The position numbers and the translations under genes are program-made. Below the pieces are notes generated by a model that did not search any database, was not told the origin of the DNA, and saw only the letters and a list, made by a program, of their open reading frames with translations. Shown here piece after piece: positions 40,022-48,048 of a stretch of DNA of 64,000 nucleotides. Source of the DNA: Micromonospora gifhornensis (lineage in GTDB: Bacteria; Actinomycetota; Actinomycetes; Mycobacteriales; Micromonosporaceae). The DNA lies in the NCBI RefSeq assembly GCF_016863515.1, contig NZ_BOPA01000001.1:28999-92998 (forward strand), in the 5' to 3' direction. Each line of letters begins with the position of its first letter. The stretch's first letter is position 1.

Positions 40022-40051
40022 ACGCTAACACCTTTGAAGATCAACAGGCAA
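40022..40051 (-). promoter_or_regulatory. Promoter of the riboswitch operon
   Basis: Minus-strand TTGCCT (40046-40051), 18 bases, TAGCGT (40022-40027). The transcript would start about 20 bases before the riboswitch. Confidence 0.5.
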
Positions 40052-40200
40052 TGTGATCTACGCAGGTCACGCCGGGTGCGGCACCGGCCCTCGGGTACGC
40101 CCGTCCGCCACACCCGCCCGTTTCCGTGACATTTATCGACGTTGTCGGTGCCGGAGGGTAATCTCAGCCCGCCGAATGTCCCGGGTGAAGAGACGACAGG

Positions 40201-41271
40201 GTGAGCACAGACACGGATCACGCCGTACCGGCCGACGACCCGCAGGGCCGTCCCGGCGGCGTCACCACCGAGGCGCCCGCGACCCATCCGGACGGTTCCA
40301 CACCATCCCGGCGATGGCTCGGCGACCGGATCGGCTCGGTGGAGGTGCTGGCCGCGCTGCTGATCCTGCTGATCATCGTCAGGGATCCGCTGGCCGGGGC
40401 GCTTGACGATCCGCGCCTGCAGACCTGGACCACGGTGTTCGTCTCGATCATGGTGCAGGCGGTGCCGTTCCTGGTCTTCGGGGTGCTGCTCTCGGCCGTG
40501 ATCGCGGTCTTCGTACCCCGGTCGTTCTGGGCAAGGGCGCTGCCCCGGCACCCGGCCCTGGCGGTGCCGGCGGCCAGCGCGGCCGGCGTGGTGCTGCCCG
40601 GCTGCGAGTGCGGATCCGTGCCGATCGCCGGTTCGCTGATCCGCCGCGGGGTCACCCCGGCCGCCGCCCTGGCCTTCCTGCTCGCGGCACCAGCGGTCAA
40701 CCCGATCGTGCTGACCGCCACCGCTGTCGCCTTCCCCGGCAACCCCGAGATGGTCCTCGCCCGGGGCCTCGCCAGCCTCGTGGTGGCCATGGTGATGGGT
40801 TGGCTCTGGCTGCGCCTCGGACGCACCGAGTGGATCAGGATGCCGCGCCGACCCGAGTTGGACGACCCCCGGCGCGGGCGGGCCTTCTGGGCTGCCGTCC
40901 GGCACGACGTCACCCACGCCGGTGGCTTCCTGGTGCTCGGCGCGATGGCCGCCGCCAGCATCAACGTCCTGGTGCCGGAACGCCTGCTGCAGACCCTCGC
41001 CGACAACGCCTGGCTGTCCATCCTGGCGCTGGCGGCACTCGCCGTGCTGCTCTCGCTCTGCTCCGAGGCGGACGCCTTCGTGGCGGCCTCGCTGTCGCAG
41101 TTCTCCCTCACGTCCCGACTGGTGTTCCTGGTGGTGGGACCGATGGTCGACCTCAAGCTGATCTCGATGCAGGCCGGTGTCTTCGGCCGCCGGTTCGCCT
41201 TCCGGTTCGCGCCGACCACGTTCGCGGTGGCCCTGCTGGTCGCCGCCGCCGTCGGGGCGGTGCTGCTGTGA
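40201..41271 (+). CDS. Permease of the ArsP_1/DUF318 family
   Basis: A 356-residue membrane protein with about eight hydrophobic segments. Cys-containing motif LPGCECGSVPIAGSLIRRG and a later LSLCSEADAFVAASL are signatures of the YraQ/ArsP-type permeases. The substrate is unknown. It is always found with the following TIGR03943-type gene, as here (GTGA overlap). GTG start with a modest binding site. It is divergent from the riboswitch operon; TAATCT about 35 bases upstream is a possible -10. Confidence 0.87.
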   Translation: MSTDTDHAVPADDPQGRPGGVTTEAPATHPDGSTPSRRWLGDRIGSVEVLAALLILLIIVRDPLAGALDDPRLQTWTTVFVSIMVQAVPFLVFGVLLSAVIAVFVPRSFWARALPRHPALAVPAASAAGVVLPGCECGSVPIAGSLIRRGVTPAAALAFLLAAPAVNPIVLTATAVAFPGNPEMVLARGLASLVVAMVMGWLWLRLGRTEWIRMPRRPELDDPRRGRAFWAAVRHDVTHAGGFLVLGAMAAASINVLVPERLLQTLADNAWLSILALAALAVLLSLCSEADAFVAASLSQFSLTSRLVFLVVGPMVDLKLISMQAGVFGRRFAFRFAPTTFAVALLVAAAVGAVLL

Positions 41272-41993
41272 ACCGGCAGGCGCAGGCGGTGGTCCTGCTG
41301 CTGCTCGGCGGCGCGGTGCTGCGGGCCAGCCTCTCCGACCTCTACCTGCGCTACGTCAAGGAAGGGCTGCGACCGTTCCTGATCGCCGCCGGTCTGTTGC
41401 TGGTGGTCGCGGCGATCATGACCCTCTGGTACGAGCTACGCCCGGTCCTCACCCGCTCCGACGAACCTGCCGACGACCACGACGACCACACCCACCACGA
41501 ACCGCGCGTCGGCTGGCTGCTCATCCTGCCCGTGCTCGGCCTGCTGCTGGTCGCCCCGCCGGCCCTCGGCTCGTACGCGGCCAACCAGTCCGGCACCGCG
41601 CTGAACGCCCCACGACAGTCGGACTACCCGCCGCTGCCCGACGCCGACCCCGCGCCGGTAAGCGTCCTCGACTACGCGGCCCGGGCACTGTTCGACCGAG
41701 GCGCCTCGATCGGCGACCGGCGGGTGCTGCTGACCGGCTTCCTCGCCACCGGCGAGGACGGCCGCCCCATCCTGGCCCGCATGGTGCTGTCCTGCTGCGC
41801 GGCCGACGGACGGCCGGTCAAGCTCGGCCTCACCGGCGACGTGCCGGCCGGTCTGCCCGACGACACCTGGGTCGAGGTGATCGGCCGGTACAGCGACCGG
41901 ATCGGTCGTGACCCGGTCAACGACGCCGAGATCCCCTACCTCCAGGTCGAGTCCTGGCGGCCGATACCCACCCCCAAGCAGCAGTACGACTGA
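41268..41993 (+). CDS. TIGR03943-type permease partner protein
   Basis: A 241-residue protein with three hydrophobic segments (about 5-22, 37-55, 84-102) and a C-terminal soluble domain. A His/Asp-rich stretch DDHDDHTHH lies between the second and third segments, and SCCAADG near residue 178 is the conserved Cys motif of the family. The His-rich loop suggests contact with a metal; this is inference. The gene starts within the permease stop. Confidence 0.83.
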   Translation: MNRQAQAVVLLLLGGAVLRASLSDLYLRYVKEGLRPFLIAAGLLLVVAAIMTLWYELRPVLTRSDEPADDHDDHTHHEPRVGWLLILPVLGLLLVAPPALGSYAANQSGTALNAPRQSDYPPLPDADPAPVSVLDYAARALFDRGASIGDRRVLLTGFLATGEDGRPILARMVLSCCAADGRPVKLGLTGDVPAGLPDDTWVEVIGRYSDRIGRDPVNDAEIPYLQVESWRPIPTPKQQYD

Positions 41994-42006
41994 CTGTCCA
42001 CCTCGG

Positions 42007-42022
42007 TAGGCTGCGGGTCATG
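42007..42022 (+). promoter_or_regulatory. -10 box of a probable leaderless hydrolase transcript
   Basis: TAGGCT at 42007-42012, seven bases, ATG at 42020. Confidence 0.5.
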
Positions 42023-42850
42023 CACATCGACGCCCGAGGTATGCGGTTCGACGTCACGGCGGGCGGCCCGGAGCACGGTGAGCCGGTGCTGCTGCTGCAC
42101 GGCTTTCCGCAGCACGCGGGCGAGTGGAACGACGTGACGCCGACCCTGCACGTGGCCGGTCTGCGCACCTACGCGGTCAACCAGCGTGGCTACTCGCCGG
42201 GCGCACGGCCGACGGAAGTCGAGGCGTACCGGTTGGCGGAGCTGGTCGCCGACGCGGCCGCCGTGCTGGACGCCCTCGGCGTCGACTCCGCCCACGTGGT
42301 GGGGCACGACTGGGGTGCCGTGGTGGCCTGGGCGCTGGCCGCCGAGCATCCGGAGCGGGTCCGCACACTGACCGCCGTCTCCGTGCCGCATCCGGCCGCC
42401 ATGGCGTACGCCCTCAGCGAGGATGCGCAGCAGAAGGCGCGCTCGGCGTACATGCTGCTGTTCCGCCGGCCCGGGGTGGCCGAGAAGACGCTGCTGGGCC
42501 TGGGGGCCCGCGGGCTGCGCCGGATGCTGCGCGGTGTCGGCGACGCGGCGCGGGTGTCCGCGTACGCCGAACCGATGCGCAAGCCCGGCGCGTTGACCGC
42601 GGCGCTGAACTGGTACCGGGCGATGTCCTGGACGGACCTGGCGGCGACCGGCGCGTCGCACGTGCCGACCACCTTCGTGTGGAGTGACCGGGACGTGGCG
42701 ATCGGGCGTACGGCTGCCGAGGCGTGCGTCAAGCATGTGCAGGGGGACTACCGGTTCGTCGAGATCGCCGGGGTCAGCCACTGGATTCCGGACGAGGTGC
42801 CGACGCGGCTGGCCGAGGCGATCGTGGCCCGGGTGCGCTCTGCCGCCTGA
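42020..42850 (+). CDS. Alpha/beta hydrolase (epoxide hydrolase/dehalogenase-like)
   Basis: A 276-residue hydrolase. Oxyanion HGFPQH near residue 28, nucleophile elbow GHDWGA with Asp as the nucleophile (near 95), and the catalytic His in GVSHWIPDE near the end. An Asp nucleophile points to epoxide hydrolase or haloalkane dehalogenase-like chemistry rather than esterase; the substrate is unknown. Confidence 0.86.
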   Translation: MHIDARGMRFDVTAGGPEHGEPVLLLHGFPQHAGEWNDVTPTLHVAGLRTYAVNQRGYSPGARPTEVEAYRLAELVADAAAVLDALGVDSAHVVGHDWGAVVAWALAAEHPERVRTLTAVSVPHPAAMAYALSEDAQQKARSAYMLLFRRPGVAEKTLLGLGARGLRRMLRGVGDAARVSAYAEPMRKPGALTAALNWYRAMSWTDLAATGASHVPTTFVWSDRDVAIGRTAAEACVKHVQGDYRFVEIAGVSHWIPDEVPTRLAEAIVARVRSAA

Positions 42851-42965
42851 GCGCGACACGGCGTGCCGGTGTGCCTCGATGCCTGCGGCGGGCTGGCGGA
42901 GTTGCTGGCGGAAGGGCTGGGAATGGCTGGCGGGAGTTGCCGGCCGGCGAGGAAGCGGAGTGACG

Positions 42966-43715
42966 ATGACGTTGAGTGCCGACGGCTACCTGGCCGTGGT
43001 GACCGCGACGATGAACCGGGTGGCCCAGAGTCAGCGGGACCAGGTGGCCCGCGCCGCGGACCTGATCGCCGAGGCGATCCGGGCCGACGGGGTGGTGCAC
43101 GCCTTCGGCACCGGCCACTCCGAGGCGCTGGCGATGGAGATCGCCGGCCGGGCCGGTGGACTGGTGCCGACCAACCGGATCGCCCTGCGTGACCTGGTGC
43201 TGCACGGCGGAGCGTCCACCGAGGTGCTGGGGCCGAAGCTGGAACGGGACCCGTCGGTGGCCCACCGTCTCTACGAACTCGCCCCGGTCGACCCGGCCGA
43301 CATCTTCGTACTCGCCTCGAACTCGGGGGTGAACGGGGCGATGGTGGAGTTCGCCTCGCTGGTGCGCGAGCGCGGCCACCGGCTGGTGGCGATCACCTCG
43401 ACGGAACACTCGGCCCGGATGGAGTCCCGCCATCCGTCGGGCCGCAAGCTCGCCGACTTCGCCGACGTGGTGCTGGACAACGGCGCCCCGTACGGCGACG
43501 CGACCCTGCCGCTGCCCGACGGTGGCGCGGTCGGTGCGGTCTCGTCGATCACCGCCGCCTTGCTGGCCCAGCAGATCGTGGTGGAGGTGGTGGCCCGGCT
43601 GCTCGCGGCGGGCGAACGTCCGCCGGTCTACCTGTCCGCCAACATCGCCGGCGGCGACGCGCACAACGACACCCTGGAGGCCCGGTACGCGGGACGTATC
43701 CGCCGTGGCTCCTGA
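42966..43715 (+). CDS. SIS domain protein (UPF0309-like)
   Basis: A 249-residue sugar isomerase-fold protein. HAFGTGHSEALAMEIAGRAGG is the phosphosugar-binding loop and FVLASNSGVNGAMVEFA the second SIS motif. Related proteins are linked to amino-sugar phosphate metabolism. GAAGCGGAG lies before the ATG. The stop codon is inside the first unit of a 16-bp tandem repeat. Confidence 0.83.
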   Translation: MTLSADGYLAVVTATMNRVAQSQRDQVARAADLIAEAIRADGVVHAFGTGHSEALAMEIAGRAGGLVPTNRIALRDLVLHGGASTEVLGPKLERDPSVAHRLYELAPVDPADIFVLASNSGVNGAMVEFASLVRERGHRLVAITSTEHSARMESRHPSGRKLADFADVVLDNGAPYGDATLPLPDGGAVGAVSSITAALLAQQIVVEVVARLLAAGERPPVYLSANIAGGDAHNDTLEARYAGRIRRGS

Positions 43716-43835
43716 ATGCCGTGGCTCCTGAATGCCGTGGCTCCTGAGTGGCGCGGCTTTTGATTGCGGTGCGGCTGCTGGGCGGTGCGGCTTTTGAGTG
43801 CGGTGCGGCTGCTGAGTGGCGTGGCGCTCTTGAGT
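43702..43835 (+). repeat. 16-18 bp tandem repeat starting at the SIS gene stop
   Basis: Eight consecutive units of the form GCCGTGGCTCCTGAAT. Units 1-2 (43702-43717, 43718-43733) are identical, unit 3 differs in one base, and later units diverge and alternate 16 and 18 bases. The first TGA is the SIS stop; units 2 and 3 repeat it. Confidence 0.8.
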
Positions 43836-43968
43836 GGCGCGGCGGGTTGGCCGGGGCACGAGGGCGGTGGTCCTGCGAACCGGTTTCGGATCGACGGCGG
43901 TGGGGCAATCAGCGTTGCCGCCGTCACCGAATCGGTCCGGCGGCAGGCCGTACCCCCGGAGGTCAGCG

Positions 43969-44469
43969 GTGTCCAAGGAAACCGAGAAGCAGCGGTGGCA
44001 GCGCAACTTCGCCGACCTGTTGCAAGAGTTGCGGGTCGCGCAGACCGGCGTGCAGATCCTCTTCGCCTTTCTGCTGACCCTGCCGTTCAGCAACGGCTTC
44101 GGCAGCACCAGCCCGTTCCAGCGGGACGTCTACATCGTCGCGTTGCTCGCAGCGGCCGGCGCCACCGCGATGATCATCTCGCCGGTGGCGTTCCACCGCG
44201 CGCTGTTCCGTCAGGGACGTAAACCGGAGTTGGTCCGGTTCGCGCACCTGATGGCCTCCGGCGGCCTCGCCCTGATGCTGATCGCGATGGTCAGCTCGGT
44301 CCTGCTGATCACCGACTTCGTGCTCGCCCGCCCGATCGCCTTCCTGCTCAGCGCCGTCACCGGACTCTGGTTCCTCACCTTCTGGCTGATCCTGCCGTTC
44401 TCCCGCCGCAGTTGGGGCGACGACGACATCGACGACGACGAAGACCCCAGCGGCCTGGCCAACACCTGA
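43969..44469 (+). CDS. DUF6328 family membrane protein
   Basis: A 166-residue protein with the family start LLQELRVAQTGVQILFAFLLTLPF and four hydrophobic segments, ending in an acidic tail DDDIDDDEDPS. The function is unknown. GGAGGTCAGC precedes the GTG at 43969, which excludes the longer upstream frame. A family A repeat lies after the stop. Confidence 0.83.
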   Translation: MSKETEKQRWQRNFADLLQELRVAQTGVQILFAFLLTLPFSNGFGSTSPFQRDVYIVALLAAAGATAMIISPVAFHRALFRQGRKPELVRFAHLMASGGLALMLIAMVSSVLLITDFVLARPIAFLLSAVTGLWFLTFWLILPFSRRSWGDDDIDDDEDPSGLANT

Positions 44470-44524
44470 CCCGACACCCGCCCCGCCGCCCCGCCCCGCC
44501 GGCTTGGCGCGCGCCCGCCTCGCC

Positions 44525-44584
44525 GTTGATCAAGAGGTTTGCGTCAGGATTCGAGCCGATGTTGACGCAAACCTCTTGATCAAC
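44525..44584. repeat. Family A intergenic inverted repeat, copy 3
   Basis: Arms 44525-44546 and 44563-44584 (22 bases, perfect) with a 16-base loop. The stop codon of the convergent minus-strand gene (44580-44582) lies in the right arm, so the element forms part of that reading frame's end. Confidence 0.9.
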
Positions 44585-45215
44585 GCGGCCGGGTGGCTGG
44601 GGGTGGTGGGGTACTGGGGGTGCGGAGGCCCAGGTGGCGGAGTTCGAGGGTGGCGAGGGCGGTGATGGTTTGTTCGTCGCCGTCGCGCCATGCCTGCGCC
44701 ACGTCGGGGTTGATGCGGGTGAGTCGGCGTAGTGGTTGGTTGGCGAGGGCGCGCAGGGCCAGCAGGTCCTGACCGGCGGGTGCGGCGGCCAGTGTCGCCG
44801 CCGAGCCGGCCCGGCGCATCCAGCGCACCCGCAACGGCAGCCAGCCGAACAGCACCAGCCCGAGCGGGACGATCATCATCCCCACCGACAGCGCCAGGGC
44901 CAACTGGTCGACAAGTTCCTGCTGGTCGCGCCCAGCCTCGGCGAGCGAACGGGCCGCGTCCGCCGCCCGTTCGAACGGCGCCGTCAACTCGTCACCCACC
45001 AGAGGCACCCGTCCGACCTTCCCGCCGGCCTCGGCCAGGTTGTCGGCCAGCCCACCGCCGGCCCCTTCCAACTTCTGCCCGGGTACGGCCAACCTCTGCA
45101 CCAGGTCGTGCAACCACAACGCGCCCCGGATCGTCGCGTAAACCCAGGCGACGACGAGTAGATCGGTGAGTACCTGCCGCAGCGCCACCGGAAAGCGATC
45201 AGCGTAAATCTTCAC
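44580..45215 (-). CDS. Hypothetical membrane protein
   Basis: A 211-residue protein with an N-terminal hydrophobic segment (about 14-35), a long amphipathic region (45-100), a second hydrophobic segment (about 104-125, VGMMIVPLGLVLFGWLPL) and a soluble tail. Not recognised. The frame is open to 45467, but that extension reads through two family C hairpins; GTG 45215 (KIYADRFPVALRQVL) is the likely start. Its stop lies in a family A repeat. Confidence 0.7.
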   Translation of the reverse strand: MKIYADRFPVALRQVLTDLLVVAWVYATIRGALWLHDLVQRLAVPGQKLEGAGGGLADNLAEAGGKVGRVPLVGDELTAPFERAADAARSLAEAGRDQQELVDQLALALSVGMMIVPLGLVLFGWLPLRVRWMRRAGSAATLAAAPAGQDLLALRALANQPLRRLTRINPDVAQAWRDGDEQTITALATLELRHLGLRTPSTPPPPATRPR

Positions 45216-45268
45216 GCCGCCCACCCTGCCACGCCCAACCCGCCCCCGCCTCACCCACCCAGCCGCAT

Positions 45269-45337
45269 CGATCTTGCACTTCCGGTCGCCGATTCGCCCC
45301 TTATATAGCCTTTGGGGCGACACAAAGTGCAAGATCG
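45269..45337. repeat. Family C hairpin, copy 2
   Basis: Perfect 13-base arms CGATCTTGCACTT (45269-45281) and its complement (45325-45337). An inner stem CGCCCC/GGGGCG (45295-45300 and 45314-45319) closes an A+T-rich loop. It lies in the 342-base gap before zur, which holds no gene. Confidence 0.85.
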
Positions 45338-45403
45338 CGTGGGTCTGGGTGGACGCCCCACCTGCATGCGCCCTCGTCTCGCCTTCACCCGCCGTGGCGC
45401 CGT

Positions 45404-45472
45404 CGATCTTGCGCTTTCGGTCGCGGATATACCCCTCTCGCGGCTTTTGCGGCGACACAAAGTGCAAGATCG
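45404..45472. repeat. Family C hairpin, copy 3
   Basis: Arms 45404-45416 and 45460-45472 (13 bases, one G-T type mismatch), same orientation as copy 2 and 135 bases from it. Confidence 0.8.
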
Positions 45473-45473
45473 C

Positions 45474-45509
45474 GCAGGCGCAGGCGCAGGCGCAGGCGCA
45501 GGCGCAGGC
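45474..45509 (+). repeat. (GCAGGC)6 microsatellite
   Basis: Six perfect GCAGGC units directly after a family C hairpin, followed by a G-rich tail (45510-45560) up to the zur stop. Confidence 0.9.
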
Positions 45510-45557
45510 GCGGGGGCGGGCGCGGGAGGCGTGGGGGCGGGGTGAGGGGGGAGGGGG

Positions 45558-45956
45558 TTAGGGGGTGCAGGTGGGGCAGGTGCCGAAGATTTCCAGGGTG
45601 TGGCTGACGTTGGTGAAGCCGTGTTGGGCGGCTACCTTGTCGGCCCAGGTCTCCACCGTGGGGCCGGCCACCTCGACCGTGCGACCGCAGGCCCGGCAGA
45701 CCAGGTGGTGGTGATGTCCTTCGCTGCACCTGCGGTAGAGGTGCTCGCCGCCCGGCGGGCGCATCACGTCGATCTCGCCCGCGTCGGCCAGGCCCTGCAA
45801 GGTCCGGTACACCGTGGTCAGGCCGACCCGCTCGCCGCGATCCCGCAGCATCGCGTGCAGATCCTGAGCGCTGTGGAAGCCTTCCACCTCGGCCAGTAGG
45901 GCGCTCACCGCCGAGCGCTGCCGGGTGTTACGGACCGCCGTCCCACTGTCGCTCAT
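45558..45956 (-). CDS. zur: Fur family transcriptional regulator, zinc type (Zur)
   Basis: A 132-residue Fur-fold repressor with an N-terminal winged helix (TRQRSAVSALLAEVEGFHSAQDLHAMLRDRGERVGLTTVYRTL) and a C-terminal metal domain containing HHHHLVCRACG and a final CPTC, the two CxxC pairs of the structural zinc site. Position beside znuABC and an SmtB-type gene makes Zur the best call. Its ATG overlaps the stop of the 43-codon frame (TCATGA). The predicted site in the znuA promoter would be its target. Confidence 0.92.
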   Translation of the reverse strand: MSDSGTAVRNTRQRSAVSALLAEVEGFHSAQDLHAMLRDRGERVGLTTVYRTLQGLADAGEIDVMRPPGGEHLYRRCSEGHHHHLVCRACGRTVEVAGPTVETWADKVAAQHGFTNVSHTLEIFGTCPTCTP

Positions 45957-46084
45957 GACGGCACTCCACTGCGCTGCTCATCACCCCGAGGCGCGGTCGC
46001 GCTGACCTGGCAGACCACGATGGTGCCGGGCTGGGCGTCGGCCTCAGGAATTGACGTTCTGAGCTGACCGGTTCGCTCGCTCAT
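45953..46084 (-). CDS. 43-residue open frame between the two zinc regulators
   Basis: A frame of 43 codons starting ATG at 46084, MSERTGQLRTSIPEADAQPG then TIVVCQVSATAPRGDEQ, ending VPS-stop. Its ATG shares ATGA with the arsR stop and its TGA shares ATGA with the zur start, so it fills the gap exactly. The peptide has one Cys, no membrane segment, and no similarity I recognise. It may be a real small protein or just a coupling frame that carries ribosomes from arsR to zur. Confidence 0.5.
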   Translation of the reverse strand: MSERTGQLRTSIPEADAQPGTIVVCQVSATAPRGDEQRSGVPS

Positions 46085-46380
46085 GATCCCTCCCCGGCAT
46101 GGCTTACCGCGTCGGCGACGATGTGCGCAACATGTTCGTCGACCAGGGCGTACGCGATCTCCCGGCCACGCCGGGAACCGCGGACCACGCCGGCGCCGCG
46201 TAGCACCCGTAGGTGCTGGGACACCAGCGGTTGGGCGACGCCGAGCTTGTCGACCAACTCGTGCACGCAGCGCTCGCCGCCGGCCAACTCGCTGACGATG
46301 GCGAGCCGGATCGGCGCGGAGAGGGCGCGCAGGAGCTCACTGGCGCCCTCGTACGCGTCGTAGCCGGTTTCGCTGCTCAC
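46081..46380 (-). CDS. ArsR/SmtB family zinc-responsive repressor
   Basis: A 99-residue winged-helix repressor: DNA helix GVAQPLVSQHLRVLRGAGVV. The last helix holds D81, H83, H94 and E97, the exact alpha-5 zinc-site spacing of SmtB and CzrA (D, +2 H, +13 H, +16 E), so it should respond to zinc. ERCVHELV has one Cys, not the CxC of ArsR. GTG start with TACCGT six bases upstream. It lies 37 bases after znuB and overlaps the 43-codon frame. Confidence 0.92.
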   Translation of the reverse strand: MSSETGYDAYEGASELLRALSAPIRLAIVSELAGGERCVHELVDKLGVAQPLVSQHLRVLRGAGVVRGSRRGREIAYALVDEHVAHIVADAVSHAGEGS

Positions 46381-46402
46381 TCTGCAACGGTAACCAATAC
46401 CG
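46378..46402 (-). promoter_or_regulatory. Leaderless arsR promoter with overlapping palindrome
   Basis: Minus-strand TACCGT (46387-46392), six bases, GTG (46380). CGGTA-N5-TACCG (46388-46402) overlaps the -10 box, a plausible operator for the SmtB-type protein. It would let the arsR-43-codon-zur set be made independently of znuACB. Confidence 0.45.
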
Positions 46403-46417
46403 ACAGGGTCATCGTGG

Positions 46418-47299
46418 TCAGGACCGGTGGAGCACCACCTCGGGTGGCTCGGGTGCGGGCAGCGGCTCCGGTCGGGTCCGGCGGATCCGACGCCAGCCGG
46501 CGGCGAACAGGGTGATCACCACGAACGAGGCGATGGCGAGCACCACCACCGAGGCGCCGGGCGCGGTGTCGGCGACCGCCGCCACCCAGATGCCGGCGCC
46601 GGCGGCGAACAGGCCGAGGGTCATCGCCGCCGTCATGGTGGCGCGGAAGCCCCGGGTGACCTGTTGGGCGGTGGCCACCGGCACCACCATCAGCGCGCTG
46701 ATCAGCAGTACGCCGACCGCCCGCATCGCGATCGTCACGGTGATCGCGGTGGTGACCGCCAGCAGCAGGTTCAGGGCGCGTACCGGCAGGCCGGAGACCC
46801 GCGCGTACTCCTCGTCCTGGCAGACCGCGAACAGCGCGGGCCGCAGGGCGATCATCGTGATCAGGACTGCCACACCGAGCACCGCGATGGTGACGAGGTC
46901 GCTGCGGGAGGTGGTGGTGAGCGCCCCGAACAGGTACGCGTTGAGGTTCGCGCTGGTGCTGTCCGACAGGCCCACCAGCACCACACCACCGGCGATGCCG
47001 CCGTAGAAGAGCAGGGCCAGGGCCAGGTCACCGGAGGTACGGCCGCGTTCGCGGATCAACTCGATGGCGACCGCACCGATCACGGCTGCGATCACCGCCA
47101 TGATCACGGGGGAGGTGCCGAAGAGCAGGCCCGCGCCGACACCGGTCAACGCCACGTGCCCGATGCCGTCCCCGATCAGCGCGAGCCGCCGCTGCACCAG
47201 GTAGATGCCGAGCGCCGGTGCGGCCACCCCGATGACGAGCGCGCCGATCAGCGCGTTCTGCATGTATTCGTACTGGAAGAGGGTCAATTCGTGCCCCAC
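46418..47299 (-). CDS. znuB: Zinc ABC transporter permease
   Basis: A 293-residue membrane protein with about eight hydrophobic segments and the metal ABC-3 permease pattern: YMQNALIGALVIGVAAPALGIYLVQRRLALIGDGIGHVALTG. The GTG start overlaps znuC by 16 bases; ATG 47263 is an alternative. With ZnuA and ZnuC it imports zinc. Confidence 0.92.
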   Translation of the reverse strand: MGHELTLFQYEYMQNALIGALVIGVAAPALGIYLVQRRLALIGDGIGHVALTGVGAGLLFGTSPVIMAVIAAVIGAVAIELIRERGRTSGDLALALLFYGGIAGGVVLVGLSDSTSANLNAYLFGALTTTSRSDLVTIAVLGVAVLITMIALRPALFAVCQDEEYARVSGLPVRALNLLLAVTTAITVTIAMRAVGVLLISALMVVPVATAQQVTRGFRATMTAAMTLGLFAAGAGIWVAAVADTAPGASVVVLAIASFVVITLFAAGWRRIRRTRPEPLPAPEPPEVVLHRS

Positions 47300-48048
47300 A
47301 GCCCGGCGGGTTCCTCGGGACAGTGCGGATGCACGTGGTCGTGGTCCGGCGCCGCGTGGTGCCCGGCCGGTTCCGGCACCGCGCCGTCGTGCGCGATCAG
47401 ACCCTGGTGTACGACGATCGCCCGGCTGATCAGCGGTTGGAGCGGACCCAGCTCGTGCGCCACCAGCAGGACGGTGCCCCCGCCGTCGGTGAAGCCGCGC
47501 AGCGCCTCGGCGAACGCCTCCTGGCTGGCGGCGTCCACCCCGGCCGTCGGCTCGTCGAGCACCAGCAGTTCGGGCTTACCTGCCAGCGCACGGGCGATCA
47601 GGGTGCGCTGCTGCTGCCCGCCGGAGAGGGTGGACACCGGGTCCTTCGCCCGGTCGGCCAGACCGACGGCGTGCAGCGCCTCGGTGACGGCCTTGCGGTC
47701 GGCGCGCCCCGGTGGCCGCAGGATGCCTCGGCGGGCCAGCCGGCCGGAGGCCACCACCTCGCCCACCGTGGCCGGTACGCCGCTGCCCGCGCCGAGGCGC
47801 TGTGGGACGTACCCGATGCGGTGCCACTGGCGGAACCGGCGTGCCGGTTCGCCGAAGAGGGTCACCGAACCGGAGCTGAGCGGGACCAGCCCGAGTACGG
47901 CGCGGATCAGGGTCGACTTGCCGGAACCGTTGGCGCCGAGGACCGCGACCACCTCACCGGCGGTCACGGTCAGCGAGACGTCCCGCAGCACGGGGCGGCC
48001 GTCGTAGCCCACCACCCCGTGCGTGACGGTGATGACTTCAGGTGTCAC
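47284..48048 (-). CDS. znuC: Zinc ABC transporter ATPase
   Basis: A 254-residue ABC ATPase: Walker A GANGSGKST, signature LSGGQQQR, Walker B LLVLDEPTAGVD. The C-terminus carries a His-rich tail (HHAAPDHDHVHPHC), as in some ZnuC proteins. The start overlaps the znuA stop (GTGA). Confidence 0.93.
   Translation of the reverse strand: MTPEVITVTHGVVGYDGRPVLRDVSLTVTAGEVVAVLGANGSGKSTLIRAVLGLVPLSSGSVTLFGEPARRFRQWHRIGYVPQRLGAGSGVPATVGEVVASGRLARRGILRPPGRADRKAVTEALHAVGLADRAKDPVSTLSGGQQQRTLIARALAGKPELLVLDEPTAGVDAASQEAFAEALRGFTDGGGTVLLVAHELGPLQPLISRAIVVHQGLIAHDGAVPEPAGHHAAPDHDHVHPHCPEEPAGLWGTN

Noticed and set aside
40110..40170. Zur site before the permease pair
   Set aside because: GACA-N11-TGTC is present but does not match the 15-bp palindrome of the znuA promoter.
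43702..43835. Tandem array as a CRISPR
   Set aside because: Units are contiguous without spacers and no cas genes are present.
44580..45467. 295-residue version of the hypothetical membrane protein
   Set aside because: Its extra N-terminus is the translation of two family C hairpins (the two HFVSPQ...DRK segments), not a protein domain.
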